Position numbers and translations under genes: made by a program. The notes beneath the pieces are model-generated. The model was not told where the DNA came from. It searched no databases and was given only the letters and a program-made list of their open reading frames with translations. Below, piece after piece: positions 43,905 through 52,158 of a stretch of DNA of 64,000 nt. Each line of letters opens with the position of its first letter. Position 1 is the first letter of the stretch. The DNA is from Lachnoclostridium sp. An14 (lineage in GTDB: Bacteria > Bacillota > Clostridia > Lachnospirales > Lachnospiraceae): positions 1 through 64,000 of the forward strand of contig NZ_NFLE01000008.1 in NCBI RefSeq assembly GCF_002160755.1. The letters are read 5' to 3'.

Positions 43905-44183
43905 TCATTTTTTCAGGTCGGCAAACAACTCGTCAAGGTCGTTATAACCTTTGACAGACGGGTCTTTCGCAATCCTTTCCGCCTCCAGCATGGCAGCAAG
44001 CGTTTCTTTGTTCGGCCGTTCCAGTTTCACTTCAAAAGGAATACCGCCCTCCCGAAGGGACTGACGCACAAAGATGTTGAATGCCGTAGACAAATTCATA
44101 CCGAGTTCCGCAAACAAGGCGTCGGCCTGCGCTTTCAAATCCGCGTCCATACGGATACTGATGTTTGTGGTATTTCCAGCCAT
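43905..44183 (-). CDS. DinJ/RelB family antitoxin
   Basis: 92 aa, start ATG at 44183 behind AAAGGAG. N-terminal ribbon-helix-helix: NISIRMDADLKAQADALFAE and LGMNLSTAFNIFVRQSLR; C-terminal toxin-binding tail (AERIAKDPSVKGYNDLDELF). It binds and neutralises the YafQ protein and represses its own operon together with it. The upstream region has an inverted repeat and a direct repeat that look like its operators. Confidence 0.92.
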   Translation of the reverse strand: MAGNTTNISIRMDADLKAQADALFAELGMNLSTAFNIFVRQSLREGGIPFEVKLERPNKETLAAMLEAERIAKDPSVKGYNDLDELFADLKK

Positions 44184-44204
44184 ATCATCAACTCCTTTCT
44201 GCTG

Positions 44205-44254
44205 ATACTTTTAGTATATGCTATTTGCACGAAGAAAACAATGCTTTGCACGAA
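44205..44254 (-). promoter_or_regulatory. Putative operator region of the toxin-antitoxin operon
   Basis: ATACT-TTT-AGTAT (44205-44217) is an inverted repeat, and TTTGCACGAA occurs twice (44224-44233 and 44245-44254) 21 bp apart, two helical turns. They lie within 75 bases upstream of the antitoxin start. Confidence 0.55.
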
Positions 44255-44284
44255 ATTTTAACATAAAATGAAAAGGAAATGTAA

Positions 44285-44462
44285 CAGTTCAGCCATGCAG
44301 AAACATATGGCAAAATACTGCGTGGGAGCTTGCTTACTAAGCAGTTTTTTGCCATATGTTTCAATAAGGCGGACGCCCGGCCTGAATCATTTGACAGCTA
44401 ATAACGTTTCACGTTAGCCAATTTTGAAAATCCGTCAAATTATGAATGGCATGGCTGAGCTG
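44285..44462. repeat. Nested inverted repeat element of about 178 bp
   Basis: Outer arms CAGTTCAGCCATGC (44285-44298) and GCATGGCTGAGCTG (44449-44462) match except one G-T. Inside, a 22-bp stem GAAACATATGGC... (44300-44321) / GCAGTTTTTTGCC... (44341-44362) has one mismatch and a 19-base loop; a second small stem TAACGT/ACGTTA spans 44402-44416. No gene is open across it. It may be a miniature mobile element or a folded RNA. Confidence 0.6.
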
Positions 44463-44491
44463 TCACAAGAAAATAAAGGAGGTACAGTAAA

Positions 44492-44662
44492 ATCAAACGG
44501 GAAGTTAAAAAATCCGCAAATCCTGACCGCAGAGAAATCAAAAAATCCGGGGTGCTCGACAGGACAACTCTGGAGCGCGGCAGCGGAGGGATCCTTTGTA
44601 TGTGCGAAGAAGTGATCCCCATTGATCAGAAAAACTGCTTTATTCCCTGTAATCTGATATAA
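44492..44662 (+). pseudogene. Short open frame without a standard start, possible gene remnant
   Basis: From about 44492 to TAA 44660-44662 a 56-codon frame is open, preceded at 10 bases by a perfect AAGGAGG (44475-44481). The first codon at the right distance is ATC, not ATG/GTG/TTG. The product would read KREVKKSANPDRREI with a later CMCEEVIPIDQKNCF. No family is recognised. Could be a small gene with a mutated start or chance. Confidence 0.25.
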
Positions 44663-44736
44663 AGGATGTCCGGCAATGCAAAACCCCGGATCGCTTACAA
44701 GGAAAAATAGTGAGCAATAAACAAAACTCCCCCGTC

Positions 44737-44765
44737 TTGCACACCCGCCCAATCTATGATATGAT
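44737..44765 (+). promoter_or_regulatory. Sigma-A promoter for prmA-rsmE-nifZ-thiI
   Basis: TTGCAC (44737-44742), 17-bp spacer, TATGAT (44760-44765). About 150 bases of leader before the prmA ATG, with no recognised riboswitch. Confidence 0.6.
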
Positions 44766-44913
44766 ACGTTAGAATTGAAACAGTGGAGAAAACCAGCCGG
44801 GGGGCCAGACGGAAGTTCCCTCCCGGCCTGTTGTGCTTTGCGGGCGCGGGACGCCGCCGCCCCGCCGGCCTCCGAACCCGGAGATAAGGAAAGAGAAAAC
44901 GAGGAAACGGACT

Positions 44914-45876
44914 ATGAAATGGAAAAAATTTACATTGAGCACCACCACGGCCGCCGTGGATCTGGTGAGCAGTATGCTGGATGAGCTGGGGATCGAGGGA
45001 ATCGAGATCGAGGACCACGTGCCACTGACGGAAGCGGAGACAAAGGGAATGTTCATCGACATTCTGCCGGATCTTGGCCCCGACGACGGGACGGCCAAGG
45101 TGAGCTTTTATTTAGACGACGACAAGCTGGAAAACCTGGAGGAGCTGCTTTTGGAGATTGAAAAAGGTCTGGACGAGTTAAGCTCCTTCGTGGACGTGGG
45201 CGAGCGCACCCTTCAGCTCTCCGAGACGGAGGACAAGGACTGGATCAACAACTGGAAACAGTATTTCAAGCCCTTCACCGTGGACGACATCCTCATAAAG
45301 CCCACCTGGGAGACCATCCCGGAGGAGGATAAAGACAAGCTCCTCATCCAGATCGACCCCGGCACCGCCTTCGGCACCGGCCAGCACGAGACCACCCAGC
45401 TGTGCATCCGCCAGCTGAAAAAATACGTGACGCCGGGCTGCTCCGTGTTAGACGTGGGCACCGGCAGCGGCATCCTTGGCATCACCGCCCTGAAACTGGG
45501 GGCCGGTTCCGTGTTCGGCACCGACCTGGATGATAACGCCATCACCGCCGTAGGAGAAAACCTGGAGGCCAACGCCATTGACGGCTCCCAGTTCCAGGTA
45601 CTGCAGGGCAACATCATCGACGACAAGGCCGTCCAGGACGCCGCCGGCTACGGCTGCTACGACATTGCGGTGGCCAATATCCTGGCGGACGTGATCATCC
45701 TCCTTCAGGAGGAGATCCCCGTGCACCTGAAAAAAGGCGGCATTTTCATCACCTCCGGCATCATCAACATGAAGGAGGAGGCGGTGCGTCAGGCCTTTGC
45801 CGCCAACGACCAGCTGGAAGTGGTGGAAGTGACGTATCAGGGCGAGTGGCTGTCCGTCACCGCCAGGAGGAAATAG
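44914..45876 (+). CDS. prmA: Ribosomal protein L11 methyltransferase
   Basis: 320 aa from ATG 44914 behind GAGGAAAC; the frame open to 44833 has no ribosome site. The N-terminal substrate domain (LSTTTAAVDLVSSMLDELG) and the SAM-binding fold with DPGTAFGTGQHETTQLCI, VLDVGTGSGILGITALKLGA (residues about 180-200) and VANILADVIILLQEEI are typical of PrmA. It trimethylates ribosomal protein L11. Paired with rsmE three bases downstream. Confidence 0.96.
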   Translation: MKWKKFTLSTTTAAVDLVSSMLDELGIEGIEIEDHVPLTEAETKGMFIDILPDLGPDDGTAKVSFYLDDDKLENLEELLLEIEKGLDELSSFVDVGERTLQLSETEDKDWINNWKQYFKPFTVDDILIKPTWETIPEEDKDKLLIQIDPGTAFGTGQHETTQLCIRQLKKYVTPGCSVLDVGTGSGILGITALKLGAGSVFGTDLDDNAITAVGENLEANAIDGSQFQVLQGNIIDDKAVQDAAGYGCYDIAVANILADVIILLQEEIPVHLKKGGIFITSGIINMKEEAVRQAFAANDQLEVVEVTYQGEWLSVTARRK

Positions 45877-45879
45877 GCC

Positions 45880-46641
45880 ATGTTCCATTTTTTTGTGGAC
45901 CGGACTCAGATTGACGAGGGGCAGAACCGGATCACCATCACCGGCCCTGACGTAAACCACATCCGGAACGTCCTGCGGATGAAACCAGGGGAACAGCTTA
46001 GGGTGAGCAACGGCGAGGATAAAGACTACCTCTGCGCCGTGGAAGAAGTGTCCCAGGAGCAGGTGACCGTGGAGATTTTAGGACCCCTGGAGAGCACGGA
46101 GCTGCCTGCCCGCATTGTGCTCTTTCAGGGCCTGCCAAAGAGTGATAAAATGGAGCTCATCATCCAGAAGGCCGTGGAGCTGGGGGTGTACGAGATCGTC
46201 CCCGTGGCCACCCGGCGGGCAGTGGTGAAGCTGGACCGGAAAAAGGAAGAATCGAAACTGCGCCGCTGGAACCTGATTTCCGAGAGCGCCGCCAAGCAAA
46301 GCAAACGGCTCATCGTGCCCCAGGTGACGGGGGTGATGACTCTGGAGGAGGCATTTTCCTACGCCGCTGGCTTTGACAAATGCCTGATCCCTTACGAGAA
46401 CGCGGAGGGGATGGAAGGGACCAGAGAGGCCTTTGCCTCCATTCGTCCGGGGATGACGGCGGGAATCTTCATCGGCCCGGAAGGCGGCTTTGACCAGGAG
46501 GAAATCGCCCAGGCAGAAGCTCACGGCGTCCGTCCCGTGACCCTGGGAAAACGGATCCTGCGCACGGAGACGGCCGGGCTCTACGCCCTGTCGGTGCTTG
46601 GCTTTCTGCTGGACGGAAACGAGGGAGACGTTCGTTTGTAA
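45880..46641 (+). CDS. rsmE: 16S rRNA m3U1498 methyltransferase RsmE
   Basis: 253 aa. N-terminal PUA-like domain (FHFFVDRTQIDEGQ, RNVLRMKPGEQL) and the SPOUT knot with GLPKSDKMELIIQKAVELGV, PVATRRAVVKLD, ERWNLISESAAKQSKR-type block, IFIGPEGGFDQEEIAQAEAH and TLGKRILRTETAGLYALSVL. It methylates U1498 of 16S rRNA. Its neighbours prmA, nifZ and thiI all concern ribosome or tRNA modification. Confidence 0.95.
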   Translation: MFHFFVDRTQIDEGQNRITITGPDVNHIRNVLRMKPGEQLRVSNGEDKDYLCAVEEVSQEQVTVEILGPLESTELPARIVLFQGLPKSDKMELIIQKAVELGVYEIVPVATRRAVVKLDRKKEESKLRRWNLISESAAKQSKRLIVPQVTGVMTLEEAFSYAAGFDKCLIPYENAEGMEGTREAFASIRPGMTAGIFIGPEGGFDQEEIAQAEAHGVRPVTLGKRILRTETAGLYALSVLGFLLDGNEGDVRL

Positions 46642-46659
46642 AAAGGATTGGAGAGAACA

Positions 46660-47814
46660 ATGGAAGCATATTTTGACAATTCGGCCACCACGCGGGTGCT
46701 GGACCCGGTGGTAGCTGCCATAGAGGAAATGATGACGGTGAACTACGGAAACCCATCCTCCCGGCACATCTTAGGTGTGCGGGCGGAGAATGCCGTAAAG
46801 CAGGCTGCCGCCGAGGTGGCAAAGACCCTGAAGGTAAAGGATAAGGAAATCCTGTTTACCTCCGGAGGCACAGAGTCCAACAACCTGGCCCTCATAGGCA
46901 CGGCCCTGGCCAACAAGCGGGCCGGCCGCCACATCATCACCACCAACATTGAGCACGCGTCCATCTACAACCCCATGGAATTCCTGGAGGAGATGGGCTT
47001 TGAGGTGACCTACCTCACCGTGGACGAAAAAGGCCATATCAGCCTGGAAGAACTGAAAAACGCCATCCGCCCCGACACCATCTTGGTGTCCGTGATGTAT
47101 GTCAACAACGAGGTGGGGGCAGTGGAGCCAGTGGAGGAGATTGGAAAGCTGGTGCACAGCGCCGGTGAGCACATCGTATTCCACGTGGACGCCATCCAGG
47201 CCTACGGGAAATTTCAGATCCGCCCGAAAAAACAGGGCATCGACCTGCTCTCCGTGAGCGGCCACAAGCTCCACGGCCCCAAGGGCGTGGGATTCCTCTA
47301 CATCGACGAGCACGTAAAGATCCGCCCCATCATTTACGGCGGCGGCCAGCAGCGGGGAATGCGCTCCGGCACGGAAAATGTTCCCGGCATTGTGGGCATG
47401 GGCGTGGCGGCGAGAGAGGCCTACGACCATTTTGAGGAAAAGGTGGCCCATTTATACCAGTTAAAGGACCATATGCTGGAGCGGCTCTCCGAGATCGAGG
47501 GGGCCTATGCCAACAGCTATCCAGGAAAGGAGAGCGCCCCCCAGGTGGTGAGCGTCAGCTTTTCCGGCGTGCGCAGCGAGGTGCTGCTTCACGCCCTGGA
47601 GGACAAAGGCATCTACGTCTCCTCCGGCTCCGCCTGCTCCTCCAATCACCCGGCGGTGAGCGGGACGTTAAAGGGCATCGGGGTAAAACGGGAGCTTTTG
47701 GATTCCACCCTGCGGTTCAGTTTCGGCCGGTTCAACACCCTGGAGGAAGTGGACTACTGCATTGAAACCCTGAAGGAATTACTGCCGGTTCTGCGCCGGT
47801 ATCAGAGAGGATAA
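46660..47814 (+). CDS. nifZ: Cysteine desulfurase (NifZ/IscS-like, partner of ThiI)
   Basis: 384 aa from ATG 46660 with GGAGAG upstream. PLP-dependent class V motifs: FDNSATTRVLDPVVAAIEEM, FTSGGTESNNLALIGTAL, NIEHASIYNPMEFL, FHVDAIQAYGKF and SGHKLHGPKGVGFLYI with the PLP lysine; the catalytic cysteine loop is SSGSACSSNHP near 322-332. It supplies persulfide sulfur. Placement next to thiI is the B. subtilis nifZ-thiI arrangement, so delivery of sulfur to ThiI for 4-thiouridine is the likely job. Confidence 0.93.
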   Translation: MEAYFDNSATTRVLDPVVAAIEEMMTVNYGNPSSRHILGVRAENAVKQAAAEVAKTLKVKDKEILFTSGGTESNNLALIGTALANKRAGRHIITTNIEHASIYNPMEFLEEMGFEVTYLTVDEKGHISLEELKNAIRPDTILVSVMYVNNEVGAVEPVEEIGKLVHSAGEHIVFHVDAIQAYGKFQIRPKKQGIDLLSVSGHKLHGPKGVGFLYIDEHVKIRPIIYGGGQQRGMRSGTENVPGIVGMGVAAREAYDHFEEKVAHLYQLKDHMLERLSEIEGAYANSYPGKESAPQVVSVSFSGVRSEVLLHALEDKGIYVSSGSACSSNHPAVSGTLKGIGVKRELLDSTLRFSFGRFNTLEEVDYCIETLKELLPVLRRYQRG

Positions 47815-47819
47815 AAATT

Positions 47820-49001
47820 ATGGAGTACAGATCATTTTTAATCAAATACGCGGAGATCGGCACCAAGGGGAAAAACCGCTATCTCTTTGAGGACGCCCTG
47901 ATCAAGCAGATGAAACGGGCCTTAAAGAACGTGGACGGCCAGTTTGTGATCACCAAGGAATCCGGCCGCATCTACGTGGAAACGGAGGGGGAGTACGACT
48001 ACGACGACGCGGTAGACGCCCTGCGGCGGGTGTTCGGCATCGTCTGGATCTGCCCCATGGTCCAGTTTGAGGACAAGGACTATGAAAACATCAAAAAGCA
48101 GGTGGTGGCCTACATGGACGAGGTCTACCCCGACAAGAACCTCACCTTCAAAGTAAACACCAGAAGGGGAGACAAGAGCTACCCTCATAAATCCGAGGAG
48201 ATCAACCGGGATCTGGGCGAGGTGATCTTAAACGCCTTCCCGGAGATGAAGGTGGACGTGCACCATCCCGACGTGCTGCTCCACGTGGAGGTGCGCAGAA
48301 AGGTAAACGTATATTCCCTGATGATCCCCGGCGCCGGCGGAATGCCCGTGGGCACCAACGGAAAGGCCATGCTGCTGCTTTCCGGCGGCATTGACAGCCC
48401 CGTAGCCGGCTGGATGATCGCCAAGAGAGGGGTAAAAATCGACGCCGTCTACTTCCACGCCCCGCCCTACACCAGCGAGCGGGCGAAACAGAAGGTGGTG
48501 GATCTGGCGAAACTGGTGGCCCGCTATTCCGGCCCCATCGCCCTTCACATCGTGAATTTTACCGACATTCAGCTTTACATTTACGAGAAATGCCCTCACG
48601 AGGAGCTGACCATCATCATGCGCCGCTACATGATGCGCATCGCGGAGCAGATCGCAAACGATACCGGCTGCATCGGCCTCATCACCGGCGAGAGCATCGG
48701 CCAGGTGGCCTCCCAGACCATGCAGTCCCTGCTCTGTACCAATGACGCCTGCACCCTTCCGGTGTACCGGCCCCTCATCGGCTTTGACAAGCAGGAGATC
48801 GTGGACATTTCCGAGAAAATTGACACCTACGAGACCTCCGTCCTGCCTTACGAGGACTGCTGCACCATCTTTGTGGCCAAGCATCCAGTGACGAAACCGA
48901 ACCTGAATGTGATCCGCAAATCCGAGCGGAATCTGGAGGAGAAGATCGACCAGATGGTGGAGGAGGCCATCCGCACCAAGGAGGTCGTCTGGTGCGACTG
49001 A
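47820..49001 (+). CDS. thiI: tRNA 4-thiouridine synthetase ThiI
   Basis: 393 aa, ATG 47820 six bases after nifZ. N-terminal ferredoxin-like and THUMP domains (about 1-165, EIGTKGKNRYLFEDALIKQ), then the PP-loop LLLSGGIDSPVAGWMIAKRG near 182-200, and the C-terminal part with EDCCTIFVAKHPVTKPNL. As in Bacillus, no rhodanese domain follows, so sulfur is taken directly from the desulfurase. Makes s4U8 in tRNA and can support thiamine synthesis. Confidence 0.95.
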   Translation: MEYRSFLIKYAEIGTKGKNRYLFEDALIKQMKRALKNVDGQFVITKESGRIYVETEGEYDYDDAVDALRRVFGIVWICPMVQFEDKDYENIKKQVVAYMDEVYPDKNLTFKVNTRRGDKSYPHKSEEINRDLGEVILNAFPEMKVDVHHPDVLLHVEVRRKVNVYSLMIPGAGGMPVGTNGKAMLLLSGGIDSPVAGWMIAKRGVKIDAVYFHAPPYTSERAKQKVVDLAKLVARYSGPIALHIVNFTDIQLYIYEKCPHEELTIIMRRYMMRIAEQIANDTGCIGLITGESIGQVASQTMQSLLCTNDACTLPVYRPLIGFDKQEIVDISEKIDTYETSVLPYEDCCTIFVAKHPVTKPNLNVIRKSERNLEEKIDQMVEEAIRTKEVVWCD

Positions 49002-49014
49002 TTTCTGGGAAAAA

Positions 49015-49213
49015 GGACATGACCGCTAACGCGGTCATCCCGAATCATGAAAGCCAGATGGCTCCACGCCTACGGCGTTCCCGCCATCTGCCGGCGGTAT
49101 TCAAAATCCGGGCTGTCGCCCTACTTTTTCATACCGCCTTGCCCGTCTGATGTCGATATATCTGTGCGCGCGAGCGCGCCCATCTATATCGCCGCCATCC
49201 GGGGCTTTCATAG
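49015..49213. repeat. Large palindromic intergenic element
   Basis: About 200 bp. Begins with the near-palindrome ATGACCGC-TAAC-GCGGTCAT (49019-49038), then outer arms CATGAAAGCC...GATGGC near 49045 and GCCATCCGGGGCTTTCAT near 49193-49210; between them GGCGGTAT/ATACCGCC and CGATATA/TATATCG stems. Its first 47 bases match the argS leader (15631-15677). No gene here. Confidence 0.7.
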
Positions 49214-49214
49214 T

Positions 49215-49248
49215 AAAAAGGCGAAACGCTTAAAACAAGCGTTTCGCC
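49215..49248 (-). terminator. Rho-independent terminator of the HPr-like gene
   Basis: Perfect 12-bp stem GGCGAAACGCTT (49220-49231) / AAGCGTTTCGCC (49237-49248). On the minus strand it is followed by CTTTTTAC, so it terminates the leftward HPr-like gene. Confidence 0.85.
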
Positions 49249-49285
49249 TCTGCTGTCCGTATCCGATCAGTCAAACTGCCGGAAA

Positions 49286-49519
49286 TTACTCAACGATATA
49301 GGGAGCCAGCGTGGTCAGGATCGTCTCCAGGTTGGACTCTGCGTGGATGTTTAAATCAATGGGCTTGGAAAGATCCAGGCTGAAAATCCCCATGATGGAT
49401 TTCGCGTCGATAACGTATCTTCCGGATACCAGATCGAAGTCCACATCGAATTTGGTCAGGTCATTCACGAAAGATTTTACTTTATCAATCGAATTTAAAG
49501 AAATACGTACAGTTTTCAT
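49286..49519 (-). CDS. HPr-fold protein lacking the active-site His (Crh-like)
   Basis: 77 aa, start ATG at 49519 behind GAGGAGGATG; the frame runs further but without a ribosome site. MKTVRISLNSIDKVKSFVND replaces the usual HPr N-terminal HARPA block, so the phosphorylatable His15 is absent. The later YVIDAKSIMGIFSLDLSKPI keeps the regulatory Ser46 site (KSIMG). This combination, no His but Ser46 kept, is that of Bacillus Crh, a regulator of catabolite repression that HPr kinase can phosphorylate. Alone on the minus strand between thiI and mtaB. Confidence 0.85.
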   Translation of the reverse strand: MKTVRISLNSIDKVKSFVNDLTKFDVDFDLVSGRYVIDAKSIMGIFSLDLSKPIDLNIHAESNLETILTTLAPYIVE

Positions 49520-49653
49520 GTTGAAACATCCTCCTCTATCTGCGGTTTTGGAAACCGCTTTTCCTGTTTCCATAGTACAAAGGGATGGGAAAAAAGTCAA
49601 GAGGGACTTTTGACGAAAATGGAGTTGTACGAAAAATAGAAATGGAGAAAGCT

Positions 49654-51012
49654 ATGAAAAAAGCAGCGTTTCACAGTCTGGGCTGCAAAGTGAATTCCTA
49701 TGAGACAGAGGCCATGGAGCAGATGCTGGAGGAGGCGGGGTACGAGCTGGTGCCCTTTGCCCCAGGAGCCGACGTCTATGTGATCAACACCTGCTCCGTC
49801 ACCAACGTGGCGGACCGCAAATCCAGGCAGATGCTCCACCGGGCCAAAAAGATGAACCCGGACGCGGTGGTGGTGGCCGCCGGCTGCTATGTCCAGGCTG
49901 CCGGAGCGGAGTTGGCAAAAAAAGACGAGGCCGTGGACATTGTGGTGGGAAATGACCGCAAGGGCGAGCTGGTGGAGATTCTGGAGCGCCATTTTAAGGA
50001 AAACGGCCGTCAGAACGGGACGGACGAGGCGGAGGTCTATTTAAAAGACATCGGGGCCTCGGGGGAGTACGAACGGCTCCACATTGACCGGATTGCCGAC
50101 CATACCAGAGCCTTCATCAAGGTTCAGGACGGCTGCAACCAGTTCTGTAGCTACTGCATCATCCCCTACACCAGAGGCCGGGTCCGCAGCCGCCGTCCGG
50201 AGGAGGTGCTGGAGGAAATCCGCGGACTGGCGGGGAGGGGGTATAAAGAAATGGTCCTCACCGGCATTCATTTAAGCTCCTACGGCGTGGATTTTGACAC
50301 CCCCATGAGCCTGCTGGACCTGGTGGAGGCCATCCATGAAATCGAAGGGGTGGAGCGGATCCGCTTAGGTTCCCTGGAGCCGCGGCTCATCACCGAGGAG
50401 ACGGCAGAGCGGCTGGCAGGCCTGAAAAAATTCTGCCCCCATTTCCACCTCTCCCTTCAGAGCGGCTGCGATTCCGTCCTCCAGCGGATGAACCGGAAAT
50501 ACACCACCGAGGAGTATTTGAGCCGCTGTGACATCCTGCGGAAATGGTTTGACCGCCCCGCCATCACTACTGACGTGATTGTGGGCTTTCCCGGGGAGAC
50601 GGAGGAAGAATTTGCCGCCACGGAAGATTTTCTGAAACAGGTGCATTTCTACGAGATGCACGTGTTTAAATACTCCAGGCGCCAGGGAACGCGGGCTGAC
50701 CGGATGCCGGACCAGGTGCCGGAGGCAGTGAAGGCGGCGCGCAGCGACCGGCTTTTAAAGCTGGAGCAGGAGATGTCCGACGAGTACCGGCGCCAGTTTT
50801 TAGGCGGCCCGGTGACGGTTCTCCTGGAGGAGGAGGCCGTGGTGGACGGCCGGAAAATGATGACCGGCTTTACAAGAGAGTACGTAAAATGCGCCGTACC
50901 CTGGCAGCCGGGAATGGAGCGGGGGACCATGGCAGAGGGCAGGGCGGTCCGCCTTTTGGACGGCGGCCTTCTGGAGGTCGAAAAAATCCCCTTTACGAAT
51001 CCGGAATTATAG
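49654..51012 (+). CDS. mtaB: tRNA ms2t6A methylthiotransferase MtaB
   Basis: 452 aa from ATG 49654 with GGAG upstream; the frame opens earlier at 49585 but crosses the divergent HPr start. N-terminal UPF0004 domain with FHSLGCKVNSYETEAMEQML and CSVTNVADRKSRQMLHRAKK; radical SAM core with QDGCNQFCSYCIIPYTRGRV (three Cys binding a [4Fe-4S]); TRAM-type domain at the end (VTVLLEEEAVVDGR). Adds a methylthio group to t6A37 in tRNA. Confidence 0.94.
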   Translation: MKKAAFHSLGCKVNSYETEAMEQMLEEAGYELVPFAPGADVYVINTCSVTNVADRKSRQMLHRAKKMNPDAVVVAAGCYVQAAGAELAKKDEAVDIVVGNDRKGELVEILERHFKENGRQNGTDEAEVYLKDIGASGEYERLHIDRIADHTRAFIKVQDGCNQFCSYCIIPYTRGRVRSRRPEEVLEEIRGLAGRGYKEMVLTGIHLSSYGVDFDTPMSLLDLVEAIHEIEGVERIRLGSLEPRLITEETAERLAGLKKFCPHFHLSLQSGCDSVLQRMNRKYTTEEYLSRCDILRKWFDRPAITTDVIVGFPGETEEEFAATEDFLKQVHFYEMHVFKYSRRQGTRADRMPDQVPEAVKAARSDRLLKLEQEMSDEYRRQFLGGPVTVLLEEEAVVDGRKMMTGFTREYVKCAVPWQPGMERGTMAEGRAVRLLDGGLLEVEKIPFTNPEL

Positions 51013-51020
51013 TATAGAAT
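50992..51020 (+). promoter_or_regulatory. Putative promoter of ireB inside the 3' end of mtaB
   Basis: TTTACG (50992-50997), 17-bp spacer, TAGAAT (51015-51020), 31 bases before the ireB start. Moderate match only. Confidence 0.45.
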
Positions 51021-51050
51021 AGTAAAGAACAGTTAAAGGACGTGAGAAAC

Positions 51051-51314
51051 ATGGGCGAGATCCACAATACACAGTATTTTAAAGCAGTGCAGGAAGAAAA
51101 TAAGATGGATGTAAGCGAGATCCTGGAGCAGGTCTACGTGGCGTTGACGGAGAAGGGCTATAATCCCATCAACCAGATCGTGGGCTATATCATGTCCGGG
51201 GATCCCACCTACATCACCAGCCACAAGAATGCCAGAAGCCTGATTATGAAGGCGGAACGTGACGAGATCCTGGAAGAACTGATGCAGGTGTATATTGATA
51301 CGAAGTTGAAATAA
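51051..51314 (+). CDS. ireB: IreB family regulatory phosphoprotein (UPF0297)
   Basis: 87 aa from ATG 51051; the GTG at 51042 is rejected for lack of spacing. [20 protein letters not shown] with a Thr/Ser-rich phospho-acceptor N-terminus, [39 protein letters not shown] and [20 protein letters not shown] are the UPF0297 pattern. In Enterococcus the homologue is a substrate of the Ser/Thr kinase IreK. It starts the conserved yrzL-yrrK-yrzB trio, here interrupted by repeat copies. Confidence 0.95.
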   Translation: MGEIHNTQYFKAVQEENKMDVSEILEQVYVALTEKGYNPINQIVGYIMSGDPTYITSHKNARSLIMKAERDEILEELMQVYIDTKLK

Positions 51315-51381
51315 GAGGGCTCCTTTCCGTATATAGAAGGGGCCGTCTGGCATTGGTGTGTCTTATTTTTGTTTTGAGGGC

Positions 51382-51513
51382 CGGTTTCCATTTTACGGGG
51401 AAACTGTGTCCTGGGAAACGAAACCTTCGGCGGGAGCACCGTTTGCGCGGGAGAAAGGGACTGTCTGTGCAGTCATACCTCCTCGTGAAGTGCCCACGCC
51501 GCGCACACATTTT
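51382..51513. repeat. Dispersed repeat, degenerate copy 3
   Basis: Contains GGGGAAACTGTGTCC, AAACCTTCGGCGGGAG, TGCGCGGGAG and near the end CGCGCACACATTTTA in the same order as the full copies, with many differences. Gap 51315-51583 holds no gene. Confidence 0.5.
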
Positions 51514-51583
51514 ACAGAGCGTTGTGGATAAGGGCTGCGGGAAAGCAGCCCTTATCGGCTAATACGGCAAAAAGGATGGAACA

Positions 51584-52006
51584 ATGAGAATCATGGGACT
51601 GGATTACGGCTCCCGGACCGTGGGTGTTGCGGTGAGCGATGCCCTGGGTCTGACTGCCCAGGGGGTGGAGACCGTGACGCGGGAAGAAGAAAACAAGCTG
51701 CGGAAAACACTGCGCCGGATCGAGGAACTGGCCAGGGAGTACGAGGTAGAGCGCATTGTGCTGGGCTACCCGAAACATATGAACAATTCCTTGGGAGACC
51801 GGGCAGAAAAGACAGAGGCATTTAAGGAAATGCTGGAGCGGCGCCTGGGACTGCCGGTGGTGCTGTGGGACGAGCGTCTGACGACTGTGGCAGCGGAGAG
51901 AATTCTGATGGAAAGCGGCGTGCGCCGGGAAAACAGGAAAGAAGTGATCGACAAGGTAGCTGCGGGGCTGATCCTGCAGGGGTACCTGGATTCTCTCGTT
52001 TCGTAG
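51584..52006 (+). CDS. ruvX: Putative Holliday junction resolvase RuvX/YqgF
   Basis: 140 aa, ATG 51584 with AAGGATGG upstream. RNase H-like fold: [19 protein letters not shown] (first acidic strand), [20 protein letters not shown], and [20 protein letters not shown], with the acidic residue D at [15 protein letters not shown]. Thought to process Holliday junctions and, in some bacteria, 16S rRNA precursors. In the ireB-ruvX-DUF1292 group conserved in Firmicutes. Confidence 0.93.
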   Translation: MRIMGLDYGSRTVGVAVSDALGLTAQGVETVTREEENKLRKTLRRIEELAREYEVERIVLGYPKHMNNSLGDRAEKTEAFKEMLERRLGLPVVLWDERLTTVAAERILMESGVRRENRKEVIDKVAAGLILQGYLDSLVS

Positions 52007-52061
52007 GAGACGGGGAATTGGATGCGCGCTCCGCGGAAAGAAACAAGGGCTTTTTGCTTTG

Positions 52062-52124
52062 TAGGGAACTGCGCCCTATGAAGGGAAAGCCACCGGCGGA
52101 TGAGCACTTCCCTCATAGGGAAAT
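52062..52124. repeat. Dispersed repeat, partial copy 4
   Basis: TAGGGAACTGCGCCCTA hairpin, AAGCCACCGGCGGATGAG and a downstream GCACTTCCCTCATAGGG. Lies between ruvX and the DUF1292 gene. Confidence 0.6.
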
Positions 52125-52158
52125 TTCAGCCGGGACAAAGGTTAGGAGAAGATGGCAA

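Noticed and set aside
44424-44615. 63-residue open frame
   Set aside because: It begins in the nested inverted repeat without a ribosome site and matches no family; the frame beside AAGGAGG is slightly more plausible and is listed separately with low confidence.
49047-49301. 84-residue open frame
   Set aside because: It lies entirely in the palindromic element and a terminator.
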